Below, one piece after another: positions 16,021 through 24,719 of a DNA stretch of 64,000 bases (positions are counted from its first letter, which is position 1; every line of letters starts with the position of its first letter). This DNA is from Loktanella fryxellensis (GTDB lineage: Bacteria; Pseudomonadota; Alphaproteobacteria; Rhodobacterales; Rhodobacteraceae): the NCBI RefSeq assembly GCF_900110065.1, contig NZ_FOCI01000014.1, positions 1 through 64,000 of the forward strand, read 5' to 3'. Below the pieces are notes generated by a model. The model was not told where the DNA came from. It saw nothing but the letters and a program-made list of their open reading frames with translations, and ran no database searches. The position numbers and the translations under genes are program-made.

Positions 16021-16793
16021 GCGTTGCCCAGACGGGCGTGGAACAGATCGAGCACCGCATCCTCGCCATGGGTGCGGACCATCTGGCGCAGGCCGAAATG
16101 CACATGCGCCATTTCGACGTAATATTGTGTAAAGGCGTAGTTGGTGCCAGCCCCCGCTGCCGCGCCAAGGAGCGGTACGGCCTGCGACGCGAGTTTCTGC
16201 GTGAGCACGGTGGCAAACCGGGGGGCCACACGCCCGATCAGCGTATGCACCGCCGCCCCGGACAGGCCCAGCCGCGCCCCGATGAAGGATGTGTCGATCC
16301 CATCCGCGGGCTTGCCGTCCACGGGCGCACCCGCACCGAACACCGCCAGCGCCTGCAGGCGCGTTTCGGACGAGGTGGGGTCCTCGCCATACTGCGCGGC
16401 AACACCCTGCACCGCGCGAAAGATCATGGTGGTGGCGACGGGCAGTTCCGCCAGCGCCGTGGGCAGGCCGCCGAGGCCGCCCAGCGCGCCGGACAGCGTC
16501 GCCATCACCTTGTGCATCCGGTCGGTGTTGACCGCCTGCCCCACTGGGCCACCGCGCGACTTCGCCGCCAGCTCGTAGCTGTTTTCCAGGGCCACCCGCG
16601 CCGCGCCGTCGATCTGGGTGCGGACCGCCTTGGGCAGGATCTTCAACGTATCCTCGACCTGACCGCCGACGAAGTTGATCGCCCGCATCAAAAGTCCGTT
16701 CGCCCGCCGCTGGCGGTCGGCAAGGGCCGTGATCCGGTCACGGTCGGCATCGGTCAGCGGCGTCAGGTCGGTGATCTTGGCATCAACTGGCAT
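15993..16793 (-). CDS. EcsC family protein
   Basis: The 266-residue protein resembles EcsC-family members: a polar N-terminus, then ALADRQRRANGLLMRAINFVG and VEDTLKILPKAVRTQIDGAARVALE, and alternating amphipathic and glycine-rich hydrophobic helices (LSGALGGLGGLPTALAELPVATTMIFRAVQGVAAQYGE; VPLLGAAAGAGTNYAFTQYY). The glycine/alanine-rich helices suggest membrane association without typical transmembrane segments. Function in bacteria is not established. The 3' end overlaps the 3' end of ptsP by 28 bases, convergently. The ATG at 16793 gives MPVDAKITDLTPLTD. Confidence 0.82.
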   Translation of the reverse strand: MPVDAKITDLTPLTDADRDRITALADRQRRANGLLMRAINFVGGQVEDTLKILPKAVRTQIDGAARVALENSYELAAKSRGGPVGQAVNTDRMHKVMATLSGALGGLGGLPTALAELPVATTMIFRAVQGVAAQYGEDPTSSETRLQALAVFGAGAPVDGKPADGIDTSFIGARLGLSGAAVHTLIGRVAPRFATVLTQKLASQAVPLLGAAAGAGTNYAFTQYYVEMAHVHFGLRQMVRTHGEDAVLDLFHARLGNAQVVARATS

Positions 16794-16847
16794 GGGGTCC
16801 GACCTGTGGTTGGTATCAGGTTCAACATATGCAGACGTCGGGCGTTT

Positions 16848-17339
16848 TCAATCCGCTGCGCGTGTCACCGGCCCCACGACACCGTCCCAGCCGTCCTTGC
16901 GCAGGGCGATGCCCAGCACCCGGTCCGGATTGGTCGGCGGCGGCATCTGGACGCCCTCCAGCCGCTGGAAACCGAAGCGGCCGTAATAGGGCGCATCGCC
17001 CACCAGAAGGATGCGGGGGTGACCGGCCTTGGCCGCCACCTCCAGACAGCGCCAGATCAGCAGGGCGGCGATGCCTTCGCCCTGATGGGTGGGGTGGACG
17101 GCGACGGGGCCGAGCAGCACCGCGTCCCGCCCGCCCACCCGCACGGGCCAGTTGCGGATCGCACCGGCGACCTGACCGTAGCTGTCGCGCGCGACGAGGC
17201 ACAGGTTCGCGATTGGGGGCACGTCGTCGCGCAGGCGGTAGGACGACAGCGCCGTGCGGCCCGGCGCAAAGCAGGTGTCGAACAGGGCCTCCACCTCCCA
17301 CCAGTCGTCGGGCTTTTCCCGTGCGGTCGTGATATCCAT
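16848..17339 (-). CDS. GNAT-family N-acetyltransferase (YhbS-like)
   Basis: The 163-residue single-domain GNAT starts MDITTAREKPDDWWEVEALFDTCF. The acetyl-CoA site is the motif A region LLGPVAVHPTHQGEGIAALLIWRCLEVA (Q-G-E-G-I in place of QxxGxG/A), followed by VGDAPYYGRFGFQ as in YhbS. The acceptor is unknown. The ATG at 17339 is chosen over an upstream in-frame ATG at 17441, because the extension has no family similarity and would run through the promoter region of the divergent flavin reductase gene. Confidence 0.85.
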   Translation of the reverse strand: MDITTAREKPDDWWEVEALFDTCFAPGRTALSSYRLRDDVPPIANLCLVARDSYGQVAGAIRNWPVRVGGRDAVLLGPVAVHPTHQGEGIAALLIWRCLEVAAKAGHPRILLVGDAPYYGRFGFQRLEGVQMPPPTNPDRVLGIALRKDGWDGVVGPVTRAAD

Positions 17340-17419
17340 CGGGGAACGGTCTTTCGTCTGGTCCGGCGCGTCTGGCCAAGCTAGCTGTTGCACCGACCGG
17401 ATGAAAGGGACCACGACCG

Positions 17420-18040
17420 ATGTTCTACCAACCAGATCCACGGACAGGGGCTGGCCACGGCCTGCCGCACAACCCGTTCAACGCGATCGTCACGCCGCGC
17501 CCGATCGGCTGGGTTTCAACGCGTGGGGCGGACGGGTCCGACAACCTCGCGCCCTATTCCTTCTTCAACGCCGTCAGCTATTTCCCGCCGCAGGTCATGT
17601 TCGCCAGCACCGGGGCCAAACCCGACCGCGACGGCACCAAGGATTCGGTCACCAACATCCGCGAGACGGGCGTGTTCGCTGTGAACGTGGTCAGCCATGC
17701 GCTGGCCGACGCGATGAACCACTCCTCCGGCCCGTGGGAGAAGGAGACCGACGAGTTCACGCTGACCGGCCTCGACAAGGGCCAGTGCGAGAGCATCGAC
17801 TGCGGCTACGTCACCGCCGCACCCGCCACGCTGGAATGCCGCATGACCGAGATCGTGACGCTGAAGGGCGATCACAACATCATGGTCTTGGGCGAGGTGA
17901 CGGGCATCCGGCTGGCCGACGACTGCATCCACGACGGCATCTTCGACGTGCTGCGGTTCAACCCGGTGTCGCGCCTCGGCTACCGCGACTTCGCGTCCGT
18001 GACCGAGGTGTTCAGCCTGAAGCGACCCGGAGAGCGTTAA
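17420..18040 (+). CDS. Flavin reductase-like domain protein (FMN-binding)
   Basis: The 206-residue protein has the split-barrel flavin reductase-like fold: NAIVTPRPIGWVSTRGADGSDNLAPYSFFN (about 22-51), VNVVSHALADAMNHSS, LECRMTEIV, HNIMVLGEV and FNPVSRLGYRDF. Proteins of this family bind FMN and often supply reduced flavin to monooxygenases. It is transcribed towards an ABC importer on the opposite strand, with only 10 bases between stops. A partner monooxygenase is not in the neighbourhood, so the link to the importer's substrate is only a guess. Confidence 0.87.
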   Translation: MFYQPDPRTGAGHGLPHNPFNAIVTPRPIGWVSTRGADGSDNLAPYSFFNAVSYFPPQVMFASTGAKPDRDGTKDSVTNIRETGVFAVNVVSHALADAMNHSSGPWEKETDEFTLTGLDKGQCESIDCGYVTAAPATLECRMTEIVTLKGDHNIMVLGEVTGIRLADDCIHDGIFDVLRFNPVSRLGYRDFASVTEVFSLKRPGER

Positions 18041-18050
18041 CGGGCGAGCG

Positions 18051-18809
18051 TTAAGCCGTCCGGTCCGCCCAGCCCGCGAACACCCGCTCCAGCGCGACCA
18101 CGATGTAGTAGAGGACGATCCCGAGCACCGCGAGGGCGATCAGCACCGCGAACATCAGCGGATAGTCCGAGTTGGTCTTGCCGCTGTCGAACAGCGCCCC
18201 GAGGCCGCGACCATGGGGGCTGACGATCTCCATCAGGTTGGTGCCGATGAAGGCCAGCGTGACGCTGACCTTCAGCGCGCCGAAGAATTCCGGCAGGGTC
18301 TTGGGCAGGGCGATCTTCCAGAAGATGGTGGCCTGCGACGCACCGAGGCTGCGCAGGATGTCGCGGTATTCGGGTTCCAGCGTGGACAGGCCGATGCTGA
18401 CCGACACGGCGATGGGGAAGAAGCTGATCATGAAGGCGATCAGCACCGTGTTGAAATCGTGCCAGCCCACGAACATCAGCGCCACGATGGGCACCACCGT
18501 CGCCTTTGGCACCGCGTTGAAGCCCACCAGCAGCGGATAGAGCGCGTCGCGCATGGTGCGCGAGAAGCCCATCACCATGCCGAGGGCCACGCCGAAGATC
18601 ACCGCCAGCATCAGCCCCAGCACGGTGCGCCACAGGGTCTGCCAGCCCATCGTCAGGAACAGCGACCAATAACGCTCGTAGGCCGGGATCAGGTCGGTGG
18701 GGCTCGCCATCTTGTAGTTGGGCCAGCCCATGACCCAGACCAGCGCCTCCCACGCGATCAGGAACAGGGCGACAGCGGCCAGCGGGACAAGAACTTGACG
18801 CGCCTTCAT
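18051..18809 (-). CDS. ABC transporter permease (SsuC/ThiX/TauC-type, BPD inner-membrane component)
   Basis: The 252-residue inner-membrane protein has about six hydrophobic segments and the EAA-type cytoplasmic loop RSLGASQATIFWKIALPKTLPEFF, which contacts the ATPase. The start is the ATG at 18807-18809, overlapping the ATPase stop by 4 bases (ATGA), so translation is coupled. It forms the channel of a high-affinity importer with the two genes upstream. The family handles sulfonates, nitrate, taurine or thiamine precursors; the substrate cannot be assigned. Confidence 0.9.
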   Translation of the reverse strand: MKARQVLVPLAAVALFLIAWEALVWVMGWPNYKMASPTDLIPAYERYWSLFLTMGWQTLWRTVLGLMLAVIFGVALGMVMGFSRTMRDALYPLLVGFNAVPKATVVPIVALMFVGWHDFNTVLIAFMISFFPIAVSVSIGLSTLEPEYRDILRSLGASQATIFWKIALPKTLPEFFGALKVSVTLAFIGTNLMEIVSPHGRGLGALFDSGKTNSDYPLMFAVLIALAVLGIVLYYIVVALERVFAGWADRTA

Positions 18810-19594
18810 GCCGCCACCCGCCCTTGGGCCACTTCGATCTGGTGGCGCAGGATGTTCAGCCGTTCGGCGGCGATGGGGGTATAAAGGTCTTCCAGCGTGC
18901 GCAGGCCGGTGTCGGGGATGTCCATGACGAACTGCGTCCGCGCGGGACGGCCCGACAGCACGACGACCTGATATGCAAGGAAGATCGATTCGCGCAGATC
19001 GTGGGTGATGAGGACGCCGGTGAACGGCTCTTCCGCCTTTACCCGGTGCATGATCTGCCACAGATCCTCTCGCGTGAAGGCATCGAGCGCGCCGAAGGGT
19101 TCGTCGAGGATCAGCACCTCCGGCTGGTGGATCAGCGCCCGGCACAGGGACGCGCGCTGCTTCATGCCGCCGGACAGTTCCGACGGCTTCTTGCCCTCGA
19201 ACCCTTCGAGGCCGACGAGAGCGAGGAGTTTGCGCGCCCGCTCCTCGCCCTGCGCGCGTGACAGCTTGGTCGGCACGATCTCCAGCGGGAGCATCACGTT
19301 CTGCAGGATGGTGCGCCATTCAAGCAGCACCGGATTCTGGAACGCCATGCCGACGTTGCTGCGCGGTGCGGTGACCCGCTTGCCGTGCACCCTGACCTCG
19401 CCTGCGTCGGGGATCAGCAGCCCCGCCACCAGACGGGTCAGCGTGGATTTCCCGCACCCAGAGGGTCCGACGACGGCGACGAAGCCGCCTTCGGGCACCT
19501 GCACGTCAAGCCCGTCCAGCACCGGCAACGGGCCGCTGGCGGTGCGGTAGCTGTGTCGCACCCCCGCAATGTCGATCAGGCTGTCCATGGTCAT
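18806..19594 (-). CDS. ABC transporter ATP-binding protein (SsuB/TauB-like)
   Basis: The 262-residue ATPase has Walker [10 protein letters not shown] (43-51), the Q-loop at FQNP (85-88), signature ELSGGMKQR (139-147), Walker B LILDEP (161-166) and a switch His in LITHDLRES. The sequence belongs to the nitrate/sulfonate/taurine class. It is the middle gene of a substrate-binding protein - ATPase - permease operon on the minus strand, with 4-base ATGA overlaps at both ends. It energises uptake at the inner membrane. Confidence 0.93.
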   Translation of the reverse strand: MTMDSLIDIAGVRHSYRTASGPLPVLDGLDVQVPEGGFVAVVGPSGCGKSTLTRLVAGLLIPDAGEVRVHGKRVTAPRSNVGMAFQNPVLLEWRTILQNVMLPLEIVPTKLSRAQGEERARKLLALVGLEGFEGKKPSELSGGMKQRASLCRALIHQPEVLILDEPFGALDAFTREDLWQIMHRVKAEEPFTGVLITHDLRESIFLAYQVVVLSGRPARTQFVMDIPDTGLRTLEDLYTPIAAERLNILRHQIEVAQGRVAA

Positions 19595-20589
19595 TGCGTC
19601 AGCTTGAAGCCGCCCTCTGGCAGGTAGGCGTCGGTGAAGTAGAGCGCCGCATCGGGGGGTGTCGCGAATTCGTAGGTGGTGGCGATCTGCGCGAGGCTGC
19701 TCTGCATGCGGTCCGCGTCGATGCCGCCGAACCCGTTGGCCTGCACCCAGTCCGTGTTCACGTTGTCGCGGATCGACAACTCCAGCCGTTCCTGCTCCAG
19801 CGCGGCATCCGCTGCGGGGTTGCGTTCCATCAGCATCGGCATGACGGCGGCGGGGTCGGCGATGGCATCGTTCCAGCCAGCGGCGACGGCGGCGAGGAAG
19901 CCTTCGATGACTTCAGGGTTTTCGGCGGCATAGTCCGTGTTCACGATCACCGCGTTGCCATAGAGGTCGACGCCGTAGTCGGCCATCAGCAGCGTCACCA
20001 GATCGTCGGCGGGCACGCCGAGGCGGGCGGCGTTCAGGGTCGAGGTGAAGGAGAACCCGGTGATCGCGGCCACGTTGCCTTCGGCCAGCATCGGCTCACG
20101 TGTGGGAAAGCCCACGGGTTCGACCGTGATCGCGGCCATGTCGAGGTCGTTTTCCGCGGCAAAGATCGGGAACTGCGCCCATGCGCCGTCGGGCGGCGGC
20201 GCGCCAAGCACCTTGCCTTCCAGCGACTTGGGATCGCTGATGCCCAGCGACGTGCGCCCGATGACGGCGAAGGGCGGTTTGTCATAGACCATCATGGCCG
20301 CGATCACCGGCGCGCCGGGGTTCTGGTCGAGGAACTTGATCAGACTGTTGATGTCGGCGAATCCCACCGGAAAGGCGCCGGTGGCGACCTTGGGAATCGC
20401 CTCGAGCGAGCCGTTGCCCGCCTCGAGCGTCACGTTCAGACCGGCCGCTTCGAAATGGCCGTTGTCGATGGCGGCGAAATAGGGGGCGGCGGGCCCCTCG
20501 AACTTCCAGTCCAGCGCGAAAGGCAGGTCGGTCTGGGCGTGCGCCGTGCTGGCCAGCAGCAGGGCGGCGGTGAACATGCGGTAGAACAT
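19591..20589 (-). CDS. ABC transporter substrate-binding protein (NMT1/THI5, SsuA-like)
   Basis: The 332-residue periplasmic protein has a signal peptide (about 1-18, cut after AHA). The NMT1-type start [35 protein letters not shown] is followed by [19 protein letters not shown], typical of proteins that bind thiamine precursors, sulfonates or related small molecules. It is the first gene of the ABC operon; its promoter should lie in 20590-20886. No known riboswitch fold was recognised in that leader. The neighbouring flavin reductase hints at a substrate oxidised by a flavin-dependent enzyme, but this is speculative. Confidence 0.9.
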   Translation of the reverse strand: MFYRMFTAALLLASTAHAQTDLPFALDWKFEGPAAPYFAAIDNGHFEAAGLNVTLEAGNGSLEAIPKVATGAFPVGFADINSLIKFLDQNPGAPVIAAMMVYDKPPFAVIGRTSLGISDPKSLEGKVLGAPPPDGAWAQFPIFAAENDLDMAAITVEPVGFPTREPMLAEGNVAAITGFSFTSTLNAARLGVPADDLVTLLMADYGVDLYGNAVIVNTDYAAENPEVIEGFLAAVAAGWNDAIADPAAVMPMLMERNPAADAALEQERLELSIRDNVNTDWVQANGFGGIDADRMQSSLAQIATTYEFATPPDAALYFTDAYLPEGGFKLTQ

Positions 20590-20886
20590 CGGTGGGGTCC
20601 CCGTCAGGTGATGCAGTTGCGACGACTATCGAAGCGTCGCGGCGTTCTGACCAGCGGGAACCCGACTTGCGCGACCCAAAATCGTGCAGGTGCCGCTTTA
20701 TCGGGCAGTGAAGCCCCCGGCCACCGCTGCCGCCTTGTGATCGCAGGCAGGAATTGTCGCGTCAACGGCAGCGTCTGTGGTTGCGCCGCCGCGCCGCACA
20801 GGCCAGAAACGGCGCGTTGCGGAGGCATGGTGCCTCCGGCCCATCCCACGGTCGACCGCCGACCGCCGCCTGTGCCAGAGGATCCC

Positions 20887-21417
20887 ATGAAGACCGTTCA
20901 GGACTACATCCGCACGATCCCCGACTTTCCCCATGCGGGGATCATGTTCCGCGACGTGACCACGCTGTTCGCCGACCCGCGCGGGTTCCGCATGGCCATC
21001 GACCAGTTGCTGCACCCCTACGCGGGCCAGCCCATCGACCGCGTCGTGGGGCTCGAGGCGCGGGGTTTCATCCTGGGTGGGGCCATCGCGCACCAGCTGT
21101 CGGTCGGCTTCGTGCCGATCCGCAAAAAGGGCAAGCTGCCCGCCCGCACCATCGAACAGGCTTACACGCTGGAATACGGCGAGGCCGTGGTCGAGATCCA
21201 CGACGACGCGCTGCAGCCGGGTGAACGGGTGCTGATGGTCGACGACCTGCTCGCCACCGGCGGCACCGCCGAGGCGGGCATCAAGCTGATCGAGCGGCTG
21301 GGGGCGCAGGTCGTGGGCTGCGCGTTCATCATCGACCTGCCGGAGTTGGGCGGGCGGGCCAAGCTGGAAGGGTTGGGCATGGATGTCCACGCCCTGTGCG
21401 CCTACGACGGTCACTGA
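20887..21417 (+). CDS. apt: Adenine phosphoribosyltransferase
   Basis: The 176-residue protein starts [21 protein letters not shown], a clear Apt N-terminus. [31 protein letters not shown] follows, and the PRPP-binding loop [14 protein letters not shown] lies near residues 116-129. It converts adenine and PRPP to AMP in purine salvage. The start ATG is at 20887. It is divergent from the ABC importer and followed by a long hairpin. The 176-residue length is normal for bacterial Apt. Confidence 0.97.
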   Translation: MKTVQDYIRTIPDFPHAGIMFRDVTTLFADPRGFRMAIDQLLHPYAGQPIDRVVGLEARGFILGGAIAHQLSVGFVPIRKKGKLPARTIEQAYTLEYGEAVVEIHDDALQPGERVLMVDDLLATGGTAEAGIKLIERLGAQVVGCAFIIDLPELGGRAKLEGLGMDVHALCAYDGH

Positions 21418-21445
21418 CCGGGGATCGCCGGACCGCCCGGTGGCC

Positions 21446-21481
21446 CGCGGCGGCGCGACCGGATCCGCCCGCGCCGCCGCG
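21446..21481 (+). terminator. Long GC hairpin after apt (terminator-like)
   Basis: A perfect 12-bp stem (cgcggcggcgcg at 21446-21457 with its complement at 21470-21481) and a 12-base loop follows the apt stop by 28 bases. A short T-run (gttttt) occurs about 25 bases after the stem, not directly attached, so intrinsic termination is plausible but not certain. It may instead protect the mRNA end. Confidence 0.4.
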
Positions 21482-21609
21482 ATACGGATCACCGACCGCT
21501 GCGCCGGTTTTTCCGACATGCCCCCTTCGAGGGTCGCAGCAACAGGCCTACTGACCCGAGTGCGGGATCGACGTGCACCGTCCCGCAGTCCTCTTTTGAA
21601 CGGTAATGA

Positions 21610-23031
21610 CTAATGATCCGTTAAGTCCGGCAGCACGGCGCCGGGATTCATGATGCCGCGCGGGTCGAGCGCGGTCTTGATCGCCCGCATCATCGCGAGT
21701 TTCGCAGGATCGCCGTAGCGCACCAGATCGCCGACCTTGGCCCGCCCGATGCCGTGTTCGGCGCTGACCGACCCGCCCATCGCGTGGGTCAGGTCGTGGA
21801 CGCAGTCCTTGATCGCGCCGCGCAGGTGCGCATAGGCATCGCGGCTTTGCCCCTGTGCCGGGAACACGTTGTAATGCAGGTTGCCGTCGCCCAGATGGCC
21901 GAAGCAGTTGATCCGCACGTCGCCGATCCGCGAAAGCCGCGCCCCCGCCTGTGCGATGAAATCCGGCACCTGCCCCAAGGGCAGCGCGATGTCGTGCGAC
22001 ACGATGGACCCGATGCGGCGGTTACCCTCCGGGATCGTCTCGCGGATGTGCCACATCGCGTCGCGGTCGGGCCCGGACCGGGCGATCACGCCGTCGGTCA
22101 CGAGGCCCGCATCCGACGCGGCGGCGAAAAGATCCTCGAGCGCCGCATCGGGCGACTGGCCAGCGGTCAAGCCCACGTCGATCAGCACCATCCAGGCAGG
22201 CTGGTCCGCAAACGGCGCGCGGAACGCCAAGCCGGCCTCGCGCAGGAAATCGAGGCCCTGGCGGTGCATCAGCTCGAACGCAGAGATGCCGTCGCCGAGG
22301 CGGTCCTGCGCCAGCCCCAGTAGGTCGAGCGCCGCACGGGGCGACGGCACGGCCAGCATCGCGGCCCCCACCGCAGCAGGGCGCGGCACGAGGCGCAGCG
22401 ACGCGGCGGTGATGAGGCCGAGCGTGCCTTCGGCCCCGATCATCAGGTCACGCAGGTCGTAGCCGGTGTTGTCCTTGCGCAAGCGGCTCAGCCCATGCCA
22501 GATGCTACCGTCCGGGCGCACCACCTCCAGCCCCAGACATTGCGCGCGGGCGTTGCCATAGCGCAGCACGTTCACGCCCCCCGCATTGGTGGACAGAAGC
22601 CCGCCGATCCGCGCAGACCCCTGCGAGGCGAGCGACAGGGCGAACATGCGCCCTGCCCCCTCTGCCGCCGCCTGTACGTCGGTCAGGATCGCGCCGCCTT
22701 CGGCGATCAGCACGGATTCGGCGGGATAGACCGCGCGGATCGCGGTCATGCGTTCCAGCGACACGACCAGGGGCGGCACGTCGCCGCCCATCACCTGACC
22801 GCCGACCAGACCCGTCCCGCCGCCGTAGGGCACGATGCCGATGCGGCGGTCGTGGCAGAAGGCCACGATCCGGGCGACCGTCGCGGTGTCGCGGGGGGCT
22901 GCGACGATCCCCGTGCCCGCATACCGCCCGCGTGGTTCGCGGAAATAGGGTGCGGTGTCGTCGCGGAAGGTGTCGTCGGCCAAGGCCGCGCGCAGGTCGG
23001 ACAGGGTGGCGGGGGTGGCGGGGGTCAGCAT
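21610..23031 (-). CDS. FAD-binding oxidoreductase (D-2-hydroxyglutarate/D-lactate dehydrogenase-like)
   Basis: The 473-residue protein has a PCMH-type FAD domain (about 40-215), with VPYGGGTGLVGGQVMGGD binding the cofactor, and RIGGLLSTNAGGVNVLRYGN and LRKDNTGYDLRDLMIGAEGTLGLIT. A C-terminal FAD-oxidase domain follows, with the metal/substrate motif CFGHLGDGNLHYNVF and EHGIGRAK. This matches the GlcD/D2HGDH group, which oxidises D-2-hydroxy acids. The exact substrate is not readable. The ATG at 23031 gives MLTPATPATLSDLRAAL; an upstream extension to 23115 has no family match. Confidence 0.9.
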   Translation of the reverse strand: MLTPATPATLSDLRAALADDTFRDDTAPYFREPRGRYAGTGIVAAPRDTATVARIVAFCHDRRIGIVPYGGGTGLVGGQVMGGDVPPLVVSLERMTAIRAVYPAESVLIAEGGAILTDVQAAAEGAGRMFALSLASQGSARIGGLLSTNAGGVNVLRYGNARAQCLGLEVVRPDGSIWHGLSRLRKDNTGYDLRDLMIGAEGTLGLITAASLRLVPRPAAVGAAMLAVPSPRAALDLLGLAQDRLGDGISAFELMHRQGLDFLREAGLAFRAPFADQPAWMVLIDVGLTAGQSPDAALEDLFAAASDAGLVTDGVIARSGPDRDAMWHIRETIPEGNRRIGSIVSHDIALPLGQVPDFIAQAGARLSRIGDVRINCFGHLGDGNLHYNVFPAQGQSRDAYAHLRGAIKDCVHDLTHAMGGSVSAEHGIGRAKVGDLVRYGDPAKLAMMRAIKTALDPRGIMNPGAVLPDLTDH

Positions 23032-23143
23032 GGGGCAGCTCCTGTTGCGCCCCACAGGTAACGGGTGCGGCGCGTCTGTCCAGCCCGATCCCGCGTGCCG
23101 GATCGGGCCGCCCAATCCGGCTGGCAGGATCGGTGACCGTCGC

Positions 23144-24037
23144 TCAGCGCAGGCGGAAGGGGCGGCCTTCGGCGAAGTCGAGCATGTCGGTGAACACGTC
23201 GGGCCGGGTCAGGAACAGCAGATGCCCCTGCCCCGGATAGCCAAGGATCGGCACGCCCCCCAGCTTGCGCGAGAAATCGGTGGTCTGCCGGGTGGAAAAG
23301 ACCGGATCGTTCAGCCCGATGAAGAACGCGACGGGGATGCCCGACAGGTCCAGATTCTGCGGCAAGGTCCAGCCCGGCAGCGACAGCATGTGCGAAAACG
23401 CGATCTGCGTATCGAGCGGCGCGCCGACCTTGGCCCCTTCGGCAATGGCGGCCAGCAGTTCGGGGGACGGCACGGGATCCTCCAACGCTTCCGGTCCAAA
23501 GAGGAGGCCGGCCCAGAACCGGGGCCACAGCTTGTTCTTGTCCAGACTGCCCGTGGCGCGCACGGCCTGCAGCGCATCGCCCGCCCCGCGGATCAGCGTG
23601 CGCGGCCCGCCGCCGTGTTCGACCGCGGGCGACATGGCCGCGATGCGGACCTGACGGGCGGGATCGATCTGGGGGGCGGCCTCGAGCGCGATCAGCGCGC
23701 CTGTCGAATAGCCGACCAGCGTGACGGTCTTCCCCTCCATCTCATTGGCAAAGGCGGCGACGTCGCGCGCCGCCGTGGCCGGGTCCAGCCGGTGATCGAC
23801 AGGCAGACCGTCGAGGCCCGGATAACGGTAGAAGGCGCGGGCGTAACCCGCCTCCTCCCACGCCTCGGTCGCCTTGAAGACCATGACGGAGGACAACGCA
23901 CCGGGGATGAAGATCACGACCTTGTCGGCCTCGGCCAGTCTGGCGGCGCTAGTAATCATGGGATCGGTCGCACCGCTGGTGCGCAGCAGGGCGGGGCTGC
24001 AACCGGCAAGGAACACAAGGACGATCAACCACCGCAT
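23144..24037 (-). CDS. Alpha/beta hydrolase, probable lipoprotein
   Basis: The protein of about 297 residues starts MRWLIVLVFLAGCSPALLR, a short lipoprotein signal with lipobox LAGC (Cys13). An alpha/beta hydrolase domain follows: the strand VVIFIPGAL, the nucleophile elbow GYSTG (Ser in VTLVGYSTGALIALEA), and a late Asp/His region GLNDPVF...GYPGQGHLLFLTRP. It is likely an outer- or inner-membrane-anchored esterase/lipase-like enzyme; the substrate is unknown. Two further in-frame ATGs (24055, 24076) lie upstream; 24037 gives the most compact signal and has a GGGAAA sequence upstream. Confidence 0.78.
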   Translation of the reverse strand: MRWLIVLVFLAGCSPALLRTSGATDPMITSAARLAEADKVVIFIPGALSSVMVFKATEAWEEAGYARAFYRYPGLDGLPVDHRLDPATAARDVAAFANEMEGKTVTLVGYSTGALIALEAAPQIDPARQVRIAAMSPAVEHGGGPRTLIRGAGDALQAVRATGSLDKNKLWPRFWAGLLFGPEALEDPVPSPELLAAIAEGAKVGAPLDTQIAFSHMLSLPGWTLPQNLDLSGIPVAFFIGLNDPVFSTRQTTDFSRKLGGVPILGYPGQGHLLFLTRPDVFTDMLDFAEGRPFRLR

Positions 24038-24133
24038 GAGGGTCAGATTTCCCATGCCGTGCACAGGGTCAAGCACACATTGCCGTGCATGGGGCCTCTT
24101 TGCCGACCGAATCCACCGACGGGGGACTGCCGA

Positions 24134-24718
24134 TCAGCCGACATCCGTGCGCCCGCGCCGGTCGTGGCGCAGGTTGGCATAGAGGACATGGTTGCGCCAC
24201 CGCCCGTCGATCTGCAGATAGCTTTGCGCCACGCCTTCGTATTTGTAGCCGCAATTCTCCAGCAGGCTGCGCGAGGGCGTGTTTTCCGGCAGGCAGCCCG
24301 CCTCGATCCGGCTGAGGTCGAGCGTGGTGAAAGCGTAATGCACCAGCCCGCGGACCGCCTCGCGCATGTAGCCCTGCCGCGCGAAGGGTGCGCCGATCCA
24401 GTAGCCCGTTGTGCCCGCCTGTGCGGGGCCGCGCCGGATGCTGTCCAGCGTGATCGCCCCCAGCAGCTCGTCATCCGCGCGCCGGATCAGGAACAGCGGC
24501 ACGGCAGTGCCGCTCTGGATCGAGCGTTGCGACCAATAGACCCGGTTGGTAAAGGACTTGCGGCTGAAGTGGTCCGGCGCCCACGTCGGCTCCCAAGGCT
24601 GCAGGAACGCGCGGCTGTGGCCACGCAGGTCGCACCATGCGCGGAAGTCGCCGTGCTGTGGCGGGCGCAGGATCAGGCGGTCCGTGTCCAGCCGCAGACC
24701 GCGCCCGCGACCGAACAC
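24134..24718 (-). CDS. GNAT-family N-acetyltransferase (RimJ/RimL-like)
   Basis: The 194-residue protein contains RLDTDRLILRPPQHGDFRAWCDLR, WSQRSIQSGTAVPLFLIRRADDELLGAITL, GYWIGAPFARQGYMREAVRGLVHYAF (acetyl-CoA loop with R-Q-G-Y-M) and LLENCGYKYEGVAQSYLQIDGRWRNHVLYA. This is the RimJ-type pattern of enzymes that acetylate ribosomal protein N-termini or small amines. The start is a GTG (24716-24718), one base after the TAA of the upstream M16 peptidase gene, so translation is probably coupled. Substrate not assignable; the M16 pairing may be shared by relatives. Confidence 0.88.
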   Translation of the reverse strand: MFGRGRGLRLDTDRLILRPPQHGDFRAWCDLRGHSRAFLQPWEPTWAPDHFSRKSFTNRVYWSQRSIQSGTAVPLFLIRRADDELLGAITLDSIRRGPAQAGTTGYWIGAPFARQGYMREAVRGLVHYAFTTLDLSRIEAGCLPENTPSRSLLENCGYKYEGVAQSYLQIDGRWRNHVLYANLRHDRRGRTDVG

Positions 24719-24719
24719 G

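Noticed and set aside
20590-20886. TPP, FMN or other riboswitch upstream of the ABC importer
   Set aside because: No conserved core sequences of known riboswitches were found on the minus strand. The region appears to be an ordinary divergent promoter region.
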